The position numbers and the translations under genes are program-made. From contig JBBHKE010003012.1 in assembly GCA_037447655.1 (NCBI GenBank), positions 1 through 14,839 on the forward strand: a stretch of 14,839 bases of DNA, written 5' to 3'. This document shows, one piece after another, positions 8,202 through 14,839 of this stretch (positions are counted from its first letter, which is position 1; every line of letters starts with the position of its first letter). The stretch comes from Zygnema cylindricum (Eukaryota > Streptophyta > Zygnematophyceae > Zygnematales > Zygnemataceae). The notes below the pieces were generated by a model. The model saw nothing but the letters and a program-made list of their open reading frames with translations, had not been told where the DNA came from and made no database searches.

Positions 8202-8611
8202 TGTAGGAGTAGCAAGCAACAAAAGGTAGTTGCTCAGTCCACTATGGAGGCTGAGTACATAGCCTCTTGTTATGCTGTGAAAGAGTTGTTGTGGGTCAAG
8301 TCATTATTGCAAGAATTGTGGTGTATGAACGAGGGAGTGCATGAATTGTTTTGTGATAACTAGGCGGCCATTTTAATTGCTGCAAATCAAAACATCATTT
8401 GAAAGCTAAACATATAGACATAAGATTAAGTTTTGTGAGGGAAAATGTTTAAAACAAAATTATGAATCTTGTGTACCGGGGTGATGAGGAAATGGTGGCT
8501 GATAGGATAACTAAACCTGTGCCCTCTCCTAAGTTAAAATACTGTAGAGAAAAATGTGGATTAAAAGAGAAGTTAAAATTAGACTATAAAATAAAGGGAG
8601 TGTTGAAATAG
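8202..8611 (+). pseudogene. Copia RNase H C-terminal remnant
   Basis: The frame starting near 8202 gives SSKQQKVVAQSTMEAEYIA, the typical Copia RNase H core with the catalytic Glu of MEAEY. It is followed by FCDN, where the Asp is kept but the next Gln codon is TAG (8361). A frameshift near 8385 moves to the frame with KHIDIRLSFVRENV, then a stop at 8447. Finally YRGDEEMVADRITKPVP continues to the TAG at 8609, which lies just inside the LTR. The N-terminal RNase H half is deleted. The order and phrases are diagnostic for plant Copia elements, so identity is firm and inactivity is clear. Confidence 0.88.
8591..8600 (+). promoter_or_regulatory. Polypurine tract before 3' LTR
   Basis: ATAAAGGGAG directly precedes TGTTGAAATA. 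A purine run of this type is the plus-strand priming site at the inner edge of the 3' LTR in Copia elements. Confidence 0.65.
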
Positions 8612-9067
8612 TTAGGTTTAGAGGGTATTTTCTAAATCTGAAAATAGCAAAAGAAAAACAAAGGCAGCCTGCCTCCACCCTGTCGCGGAAAAAGCAAAGA
8701 GCGGCAGTTAGGATTTTCCCATGCACTGCTCGCCTCGCCTGCCATGACCTGCCTGGGGGGCACGAGGAGGAGTGGAGAGAAGGGAGGAGGAGGACCCGCT
8801 CAGAGCCCTGTGCACTCTCTCTCGCCGAAAAGTGAAAGGCGCCTGTCGTGACAAGCTGTGTGAGAAGCCTTGGGAAGTCTACAGGGGGTGGGTTGAGGGG
8901 GAAGATGAGTATATGTGAGCGCAGACTATCCAAACTACCTTTTACTTTTATAACTTTTTTTTTCCGCAGATTTTAAATTGAGGAGTAAGTTTTTTCCCAT
9001 GGACGAACTGCAAACTGAAGACAAAAACAGATAACTATTTTTGTTCTCGTGAGATTGCGTGTCAACA
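8601..9067 (+). repeat. Probable 3' LTR of the Copia element
   Basis: The segment begins TGTTGA right after the polypurine tract and ends TCAACA at 9062-9067. This gives TG...CA ends with a 6-bp inverted match and a length of 467 bp, usual for plant Copia. The left boundary is well supported by the end of pol. The right boundary is a best guess, because the partner 5' LTR is not in the window to confirm it. The interior is GC-richer (8660-8890) than its surroundings. A minus-strand open frame here is not a gene. Confidence 0.6.
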
Positions 9068-9090
9068 TAAAATACGTAAAAGCTACTTAG

Positions 9091-9515
9091 AGAATTCCAA
9101 AAAATGCTTCTTTTTGCATTTCCATAAAACTAAAATGAAAAAAAGATAAATGGAAAAATAATAATAATAAATAAATAAAGGAATTGAATGGAACGCAATA
9201 AAACCATTCCACATAATTGTGTCAAAATGAGAGTGCATTTCTAACAGAGAATCTATGCGAGATACATTTCTACCTTATGAAAGTGTTAAGGGTGCTCTTC
9301 TATTAAATGGAATACTGATTTTTTTCCAAGCGGAATAGATGTAAAATGGTTTATGCATAACAAATAAAGTGAGCTTTGGAACAATTGTCTGAATTATGAT
9401 TTGTCAGTTTCCCGTTTTTTCCTAAAAAACGCACTCGTTTATACAATTTAACATTTTGTTTCTAAGAGTGCCTTCCTTATTTTAAGTGAATTCAAGGTCA
9501 ATCTGAAACTAGACA
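9091..9515. repeat. Dispersed non-coding repeat, copy 2
   Basis: This pairs with 131-510 in the same orientation. It starts just after the probable LTR end. Relative to copy 1 it has several small insertions, for example an extra TCTAAGAGTGCC-type block near 9460. It has no shared reading frame. Confidence 0.8.
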
Positions 9516-10239
9516 TTTTTCTGTGTTTTGTGCATATTTGTACATTTGTGTTCAAAGGGCTCTCAAAACTACAATTCAAAGTTTAATGGGACAAACAAAT
9601 ACTATGTATCAATTTTAAGAATTTGATGTGTTCTGTGAAATCCATATGACGAGCTTGTTTTAGCATTTAATGAAATATCGAACAACTGATGATTGGCAAA
9701 GACAAAAAGAAACGGAGTAAAAATTAGCTTTAGGATCACTTTAAAGCCGTGGCAGAAAAAAACAACCGGTTCTTGTAAGGTGCTCTTTGAACATCAAATC
9801 TGATTAACAATATTTCAAAGGTACAACTCAATTTATTTACCTTTTTTTTTTTTTTAAAGATAAATACTTCAGATAACGTTGTGCAAGCTTTATGGAATCA
9901 ATTGATTTTCGCCGAAATTTATTTGGAAGAATAACTCTTAACATGCCGGAATATTTCCTTTTCAAATCTTTGTGAAGTCCAAAAAAAATGTGCAAATACC
10001 CCGTCGTTTGTTACAATTTTCCTCATACAATGTGCTTTCTATGATATTGTCGATTTTGTAAAAATTGCCCCGTAAAGTTTGGCATCATTCTCTAGGATAT
10101 ATCCTTTTACTAATACGTAATCGACGAGGGAGGGGAGAGAGGGGAAACGAGGTGCAAAAATGGGGAGGGAGGAAGGAAAAATAGGGAGAAGAAGGGTTGG
10201 GAACCGGGGAGGAAAGGTATAATAAAGAGGCAGGATAAA
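9516..10239. other. Gene-free stretch, purine-rich near its end
   Basis: I see no gene, RNA or clear repeat. A long T run lies at 9843-9856. From about 10125 to 10220 the plus strand is very rich in G and A (GGGAGGGAGGAAGG type), ending where the retroelement 3' end begins. Confidence 0.5.
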
Positions 10240-10241
10240 TT

Positions 10242-10442
10242 AAAAAGCACGATGGTAAACCATCTAAGTTCGGGGGTACAAAAAGGGTGGTATGGCCAAC
10301 ACATAAAAACTACCAGGGCAATAAAACAAAAGAGAGCAACGAGAACAACAACAAGGCAAATAAAAGCACCCAAACCCAAAATGAAAAGCCCAGCAACACA
10401 CAAATCCAAAACCACAACTCTAACACCAACTCAATTATCTAT
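10242..10442 (-). other. 3' UTR of retroelement copy A with terminal hairpin
   Basis: The tail after the stop matches the tail of copy B. Near the very end GATGGT-AA-ACCATC (10250-10263) forms a small perfect hairpin that is kept in copy B with a different loop. Conserved 3' structures of non-LTR elements are commonly what the reverse transcriptase recognises; that role is inferred here. Confidence 0.6.
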
Positions 10443-11185
10443 CTAAAAGCAACCCCATAAGTCCCCCCAACCCGGGGGAGCACGTTGAGGGAGGTCCGGA
10501 ACACGGCGACGATCCATAACCGAGATAGCCGATCGGAGGAGAATAGAAGCCTGCACTCGCTGTAAAGCCACAGATAAGCGTTGACGATAAAAAGATGTAA
10601 GGACCGAAGGAGGAGGGCTCCCAGGTCCTCGGCGCTCGAAAGCACGTCGAGCGCAAGTACGGAGAAACTCGTCCATTGCAACACCCACACAACCAAAGAT
10701 CTCGACCGCCATCGGAATAAAGTCGTCCATAGGGTCCCTGTGAGCATAATCACGCTCCTTCGCCTTAGCGGCATCACGAGCCGCCACCCCAAAATTTCGA
10801 GCCGCCCGTCCAACAACCGTAGCCGAAGAAGGGTTTGCCAAAACAATATCACCGAAAATGCGACGGGCACCATCAAGCAAAACAACATCGATCCGACGTG
10901 ATGGAATAATATGAGAAACCTCTCGACGCACAGAAAAGCCCCCCTCTGAAGCGATAGTCGCAACAACGTCGCGAATAGTGTCGTGCGCCTGGATCAAATC
11001 CCCCCCATGGGAGCAACGAAGCAGATGGACACCATCGGCGCCAAAACACGACCACATGCACAAACAAGAGAGCCAAGTAAAGGAGGATGGGGGAGGCCAA
11101 GGCGAAATCGAAGGGCGGTGGTGAATTGAGCAGGTGAGAATCGGAGAGTGGACAAAATAGGTGTAGCCAAAAGCCAAGATCTAGA
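10443..11185 (-). pseudogene. RT C-terminal region: CCHC finger plus nuclease-like domain (copy A)
   Basis: On the minus strand a CACGRV zinc-finger start (about 11050-11070) is joined, after a one-base frameshift near 11038, to DGVHLLRC. The frame then stays open to the TAG at 10443. Later landmarks are HDTIRD, then IDVVLLDGARRIFGD with two Asp residues separated by 12, then KAKERDY, and a helical end with FYRQRLSVALQRVQA. The spacing CxC-H-x3-C followed by D-x12-D and K...Y resembles the C-terminal CCHC and restriction-like endonuclease of R2-type non-LTR elements. That functional reading is inference. The reverse transcriptase itself is absent from this copy, so it is a 5'-truncated remnant, though its frame is better preserved than copy B over the last 200 residues. 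Confidence 0.7.
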
Positions 11186-11208
11186 ACTTGTGGTTTCGAC
11201 AATGTGCG

Positions 11209-11440
11209 TGCTGTCGCGTAGTGAATGAGAAAATGTCGAGATGGAGATGCTGTCGCGTAGTAATGGAGAAAATGTCGAGATCCGAAGGTACACGTTTACC
11301 GGAAGCAGGTGCTGTCGCGTAGTGAATGAGAAAATGTCGAGATGGAGATGCTGTCGCGTAGTAATGGAGAAAATGTCGAGATCCGAAGGTACACGTTTAC
11401 CGGAAGCAGGTGCTGTCGCGTAGTGAATGAGAAAATGTCG
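11209..11440. repeat. Perfect 101-bp tandem repeat, 2.3 copies
   Basis: Identical units start at 11209 and 11310, and a 30-bp partial third unit starts at 11411. Each unit contains a nested near-duplicate: TGCTGTCGCGTAGT recurs 39 bp into the unit (11248, 11349), and both halves continue into GAGAAAATGTCGAGAT. No mismatch is visible between the two full units, so the duplication is recent or kept uniform. It lies just upstream (element sense) of the truncated end of copy A. Open frames through it are accidental. Confidence 0.95.
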
Positions 11441-11479
11441 TAATAATTTGAATAAAAAAAGTGTTATGGCAAACCCTTT

Positions 11480-11800
11480 GATGGTCGATTAAAAGGAAAA
11501 AATGGAAGTGACAAAGGTAGAAAGCCAATCAACACAAAACTGAGACCACTGTAGAAACAAATTGAGAAACAAAAAAAGGAAGCTAAAGGCGAGAATGAAA
11601 CCCGACAAAGAACATAGTCAGCATTTCAAAGCAGGATCAAACACAACCCAAAGCTCATTACATGGCAGTCCACCCTTAAATCCCCAAACACAGTGATGCA
11701 TCATGATAGGTGGTTGAAGAAGGATCTTGCATCCGCTGTATAGCCAGTAACAAACGCTAAAGATGAAAGGTTGTGTTTTAAGAAATATAGTATAACACAC
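11480..11800 (-). pseudogene. Possible third, strongly diverged 3' fragment of the retroelement (copy C)
   Basis: On the minus strand the frame here reads a YWLYSGCKILLQ phrase, similar to LWLYSECRLLF in the equivalent alternate frame of copy A (10530-10580). At DNA level GCTGTATAGCCAG near 11736 resembles GCTGTAAAGCCAC near 10559, and the similarity continues for about 60 bp. The remaining A-rich part resembles the UTR only vaguely. If real, it is an older tail fragment lying between copies A and B. Confidence 0.35.
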
Positions 11801-11804
11801 TGAG

Positions 11805-11999
11805 TTTAAAAAACACGATGGTAGACCATCAAAGTCCAGGGGTATACAACGGGTGGCATGGACAAATCTGAAAAACAACAAGCACGGCAACGTAAAACAA
11901 AGAAAGCAGCGTGAACAAAGAAAAATGGCAAGTAAAATTAAAGCACTCGAACCCAAAAATAAAAACATGGCAACTCACTTAAAGCAAAACTACAACAGC
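11805..11999 (-). other. 3' UTR of retroelement copy B with terminal hairpin
   Basis: This matches the UTR of copy A. The terminal hairpin GATGGT-AG-ACCATC lies at 11817-11830. Stem bases are identical to copy A and only the loop differs. In copy B the original stop is lost and a chance extension runs to 11938. Confidence 0.6.
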
Positions 12000-13057
12000 C
12001 TCGTAAGTCCCCCCAACCCAAGGGAGCACATTGAGGGGGTTCCGGAACACGTCAACGATCCATAACCACAATAGATGATCGAAGGAGAAAAGAAACCTGC
12101 ACTCGCTGTAACGCCACAAATAAACGTTGGCGATGAAAAGAAGAAAGGACCGAAGGAGGAGGGCTCCGAGGTCATCGTAGCTCGAAAGCGCGTCGGGCAC
12201 TCATACAAAGAAACTCGTCAAACGCAACACCCAAACAACCAAAGATCCCGACCGACATCAGAATAAAGTCATCCATAAGGTCTCGGTGTGCATAATCACG
12301 CTCCTTCGCCTTGGCGACATCACGAGCGGCTACCCCAACATGTGGAGCTACCTGACAAACGATTGTAGCCGAAGTAGGAATTGCCAAAACAATGTCACCA
12401 AAGATGCGACGAGCACCCTCGAGCAAAACAACATCGATCTGACGCGGGGGAATAATATGAGAAACTTCCAGAGGTACAGAAAAGCCCACCTTCAAAGCGA
12501 TAGTCGCAACAACATCGCGAATAGTGTCGTGCACCTGGATCAATTCTCCCCCATGGGAGCAACGAAGAAAATGGACACCATCGGGCTCCAAGACCCGACC
12601 ACAAGAGCAAACTACATGGCAAAGTAGAGGAGGATAAGGCAAGCCAAGGCGACATCGGAGGGCAGTGGTGAATTAAGCAGGTGTGAATTGGAGGGTGGAT
12701 AAAATAGGTGTAGCGGATAGCCAAGCCCCAAAACCAGGTCCACCACAACAGAGAAAACAAGTACGCAAAAAATCAGAGGGAAGCTCCTCGAGAAACTCAG
12801 ATTTAATAGCAACGGCAACCTGATCAGAAATCTATTCCTGGACAGGCTCAAAGGACTTCGTCACAAGTGTGGAAAGAACCGGCATATCCACTAGGGCAAG
12901 AGGAGGAAGAGAACGTGTCGCATCCAGTAGGAGTTTGAAGGCAAACACACCACCTGAAACTTGAGGGATCACGGTGGCGAGAATGGGGGTGTCCCAAACA
13001 AGAGTGGAGGCAATAAAGCACCAACTTCCCAAATAGGAGAAAGAGCGACACGGACAG
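12000..13057 (-). pseudogene. RT C-terminal region: CCHC finger plus nuclease-like domain (copy B)
   Basis: One minus-strand frame runs from about 13170 to 12000. It has stops near 12832 (after SFEPVQE), near 12675 (after LQFTPA) and at 12172. It contains GPGFGAWLSATPI, then the finger CSCGRVLEPDGVHFLRC (CxC-x9-H-x3-C), HDTIRD, IDVVLLEGARRIFGD with Asp residues 12 apart, and KAKERDYAHRD. After the stop at 12172 homology to copy A continues with FHRQRLFVALQRVQ. The D-x12-D and K..Y pattern suggests a PD-(D/E)XK restriction-like endonuclease, as in R2-type elements. The Pro of the usual PD is Ile here, so this is inference. A divergent host-domain origin cannot be excluded. Confidence 0.7.
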
Positions 13058-13200
13058 TCAACAATGAGGAACCAAGGTGGCGAGAACAGGAGTGACCCCA
13101 ACGAAGAAGCGAGAAACAATAGTGGGGACATTGAAGCACCAACTTCCCAAAAAGGCAACAGTAGCAACACATGCAGTCAATAATAAACCCAATCCCCCTG
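12973..13200. repeat. ~103-118-bp tandem duplication in the RT connector
   Basis: GGTGGCGAGAA at 12973 and 13076, and AGCACCAACTTCCC at 13017 and 13135, show two diverged units with an indel between the anchors. On the minus strand each unit encodes an LGSWCF phrase followed by a P(V/I)LAT phrase, but in different frames. The duplication therefore also disrupts the reading frame. Confidence 0.75.
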
Positions 13201-14003
13201 CAAAGACAAAGAGGAATGCACGAATGCGAGCTGAAGGTCCAGACTCGCGATCAAAGGCTCCACGACCTAACAAAGTGAGAAGGACGTCCATGGGGACGTC
13301 CATGAGGCTGTGAACAAAGGCTAAGACAGAGGAGATTAAAGTCGGGGTGGGAAGGGAAGTACGGGTAGTATAAGAAAGGTTGTGGGGGAAACACCTAGTC
13401 ACCGGAGCAAAAGCCACCTGGGGATCGGTAAGGTGAGGAAGGTCATACACGTGGGACAAATCTAACTGAAGAGCAACATCAAGAAATTGGGTCACGGAAC
13501 TATTTGAACCAAGGGGGCGACCTAACACACGAAAACCATCGAAGGGATGAGTTTAAAAACCCAAGGAGGGGAAGTAAAAGAAAAGGGGAAATCCGAAGGA
13601 CACTAAATAACACATTTCGAGGGTGAGATAATATCCGGAGGAGACCAAAAAACACACTTGGAGGGTGAGACAAAAAGGTTGAGTTTGGCCAAACGATCCT
13701 TGAAAAAACAATATGGCATTACGACTTAATCCATAGGCCCGATAATATGCGTATCACTTGCAACCGAAGGGAAAAGGCAAAATGGGAAAGTGGTTGCGGA
13801 AGCACGAAGGCCACGGTAATGGGCAAAGGGCAAACAAAGGTCCTCCAAGAGGGTCGCCTTGTCGAGTGTTGGTCACAGGGGTGAGAGGAATGAGATCACC
13901 AACAGTCGAGAAAGAAAGGCCGCTAGTCGAGGGAAAAAAAGCCCTCACAAAAGGGAATAAGTGGACAATTGGAGAAAGACCGGCCAAACTAAAACTTCTT
14001 TAA
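13058..14003 (-). pseudogene. Reverse transcriptase palm and connector, decayed (copy B)
   Basis: The segment 13826-13864 encodes RQGDPLGGPLFAL, a hallmark of the RT fingers/palm region in non-LTR elements. A frameshift follows. In another frame 13729-13761 reads ASDTHIIGPMD, the position of the catalytic (A/Y)DD box, with the first Asp replaced by Ser. Then come LNLFVSPSKC and a WSPP phrase, and after a further shift GFRVLGRPLGSNSSVTQFL and LPHLTDPQVAFA (from about 13545). GGLGLL and AFLGSWCF phrases lie near 13110-13200. This order matches a plant-associated RT family with an ADDTHI-type active site that I recognise by pattern. In life it would copy the element RNA at the target site. Shifts, a stop near 13546 and the lost Asp rule out activity. 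Confidence 0.75.
13589..13672. repeat. 42-bp tandem duplication inside the RT
   Basis: AAATCCGAAGG at 13589 and ATATCCGGAGG at 13631, and GAGGGTGAGA at 13619 and 13661, are both offset by exactly 42 bp. On the minus strand the two units encode SPSKCVFWSPPDI and SPSKCVI-stop-CPSDF in the same frame. The units have since diverged, and the second (downstream) unit gained a stop. Confidence 0.8.
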
Positions 14004-14038
14004 TACTATTTTGCTCAAATTACTAAAAAAAAACAAAT

Positions 14039-14240
14039 TACTCAAAGAAAAAAACAGACTGGTTACTAAAAAAAAATGAGTGGCGTTTATAGTTTTTTTT
14101 TTTTTACGGTTGACACTCAACGAAAAAAACAAACCAGTTAATATAAAAAAATGAGTGGCGTTTGTTGTATATTTTTTATTACGGTTGAAATAAAAAAAAA
14201 TGAATGATGTTTGTTGTTTATTTTTTATTTACGGTCGACA
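14039..14240. repeat. AT-rich tandem repeat, ~75 bp then ~45 bp
   Basis: ACTCAA(A/C)GAAAAAAACA starts at about 14040 and 14115. The phrase ATGAGTGGCGTTT occurs at about 14077 and 14151, with ATGAATGATGTTT at about 14199. Each is followed by a T-run and ACGGT(T/C)GA. The units have diverged by substitution and by length of A and T runs. Confidence 0.75.
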
Positions 14241-14839
14241 TTAATTTTTGTTGAAGTGAAAAAATTTAATCATCACACGAAGTAATGTCATCAAGATTGA
14301 TAATGGGGATATTTTTACCATTCGTATTTTGATAGTCGTAGAACAAAAAAATATTTTGCATATGTAGTGAGTATTGGCAAACACACAGTAAACAAAAACA
14401 ACAAGATAAATTACTTTATGCCAAAACAACCAAAAGAACCTAAAGATCTATTTAGATGATGGCTTTCAAAAATAGGTTTAAGAAGTTAGCTTTCTGAAAT
14501 AGATGTATGGCGTTAACGACATCTATATATATTTTTTAATTATTATTATTATTATTATTACATATATATATAAATATAATTAAAAAAAATCATTTTTTTT
14601 ATTGTTAAAAATAGAAAAAAAAATCAGAACAAAAAACAAAAAATATAAATAAAAAAAGAAATAAAAATTAATTAAATTTAAAAATAAATAGAGAAAAAAA
14701 AATCTTAAAAGTAAAACAATGAAAAATAAAAGATTAAAAAAAAAACATTTTTACTTCAACACATAATCAAATAATTTTGTATCTAATTTGAATCCACAAT
14801 TTAACCTTACATGTACTACAAGTGTTAATACATGTACAA
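14241..14839. other. AT-rich low-complexity DNA, no gene
   Basis: No coding region or RNA is supported. It contains an (ATT)n microsatellite at 14538-14560 next to an AT run, then long A-rich stretches with AAATAAAA phrases. Near the window end the palindrome TACATGTA occurs twice, about 21 bp apart (14809 and 14830). Confidence 0.6.
14538..14560. repeat. (ATT)n microsatellite
   Basis: Seven consecutive ATT-type triplets are followed by an AT dinucleotide run. Confidence 0.9.

Larger units (their letters stand above)
7124..8611 (+). mobile_element. Internally deleted Ty1/Copia retrotransposon, coding part
   Basis: Gag, zinc knuckle, start of protease and tail of RNase H occur in Copia order on one strand within 1.5 kb, where an intact element would need about 4 kb. 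Integrase, reverse transcriptase and the first part of RNase H are missing. The junction lies near 8180-8202, where the protease-side frame ends in a TFSDVLCM phrase and an RNase H phrase begins. The 5' LTR and primer-binding site are not found, so the 5' end is also lost. Confidence 0.85.
10240..11185 (-). mobile_element. 5'-truncated non-LTR-type retroelement, copy A
   Basis: The minus-strand segment from about 11185 down to 10240 matches copy B (about 12740 down to 11805) over both the coding part and the 3' UTR. Similarity stops at the 5' side after a CCAAGAT phrase and at the 3' side at TTTTTAA next to the hairpin. A shared 3' end with a truncated 5' end is the usual result of target-primed reverse transcription. 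No poly-A tail is visible. Confidence 0.75.
11805..14003 (-). mobile_element. Non-LTR-type retroelement, copy B, 5'-truncated
   Basis: On the minus strand, from 14003 downward, RT motifs, a connector, a CCHC finger, a nuclease-like domain and a 3' UTR follow in order. The 5' edge is abrupt against AT-rich DNA at about 14003, before the first RT motifs, so the N-terminal part is missing. The 3' end TTTTTTAAA at 11805-11811 coincides with that of copy A. Several stops, frameshifts and two internal tandem duplications show that it is dead. Confidence 0.75.

Noticed and set aside
8529-8933. 134-codon minus-strand open frame
   Set aside because: It is antisense to the end of Copia pol and the probable LTR, with no domain seen.
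131-9515. Direct repeats 131-510 and 9091-9515 as LTRs of one large retrotransposon
   Set aside because: No TG...CA ends, primer site or polypurine tract sits next to them. The DNA between contains unrelated elements on both strands, and the Copia element has its own probable LTR.
10439-10966. 175-codon minus-strand open frame
   Set aside because: It is a shadow of the true frame 10443-11185, which carries the conserved finger and nuclease-like motifs.

Overview
The window looks like repeat-rich nuclear DNA of a land plant. The evidence is the mix of element types: a Ty1/Copia gag and protease with a plant-style DSGA motif, a hAT transposase dimerisation domain, CACTA-like TCGTCGCTA subterminal repeats, and AT-rich microsatellites. 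I cannot name the species. I find no intact host gene, no tRNA or rRNA, no CRISPR array and no bacterial-style operon. Every recognisable coding stretch comes from a mobile element, and all of them are broken or truncated.

Layout. Bases 1-110 carry inverted CGTCGCTA-type motifs. Bases 131-510 are the first copy of a dispersed non-coding repeat whose second copy lies at 9091-9515. Bases 730-811 hold two GATAACCGA-like palindromes. From 1078 to about 4170 is a minisatellite-like complex. It has three arrays of a degenerate unit of about 18 bp whose core is the palindrome ATCGG-TTG-CCGAT. The arrays are bordered by a flank that occurs twice (1551-1768 and 3942-4128). The stretch 2394-3977 is bounded by inverted GCGACCTCTG ends, so it resembles one non-autonomous DNA element filled with satellite. 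Bases 4558-5332 form a second inverted-repeat element with ends AGGGTGC(T/G)GCCCCATG. Bases 5854-6180 encode an isolated hAT C-terminal domain.

Bases 7124-9067 are the 3' part of a decayed Copia retrotransposon on the plus strand: gag with stops, zinc knuckle, start of protease, a large internal deletion removing integrase and reverse transcriptase, the tail of RNase H, a polypurine tract and a probable 3' LTR.

Bases 10240-14003, minus strand, hold two copies of one non-LTR-type retroelement family. The longer one (11805-14003) keeps RT palm motifs, a connector, and a CCHC plus nuclease-like C-terminal domain. The shorter one (10240-11185) is 5'-truncated and keeps only the C-terminal domain and 3' UTR. 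Both end at the same 3' sequence with a conserved small hairpin. A perfect 101-bp tandem repeat sits next to the truncation point of the shorter copy. Bases 14004-14839 are AT-rich tandem repeats and low-complexity DNA.

Nothing here works together as a pathway. The window reads as a layered set of insertions and decay products. The parts most worth following up are the satellite-filled inverted-repeat element and the nuclease-like domain of the minus-strand retroelement.
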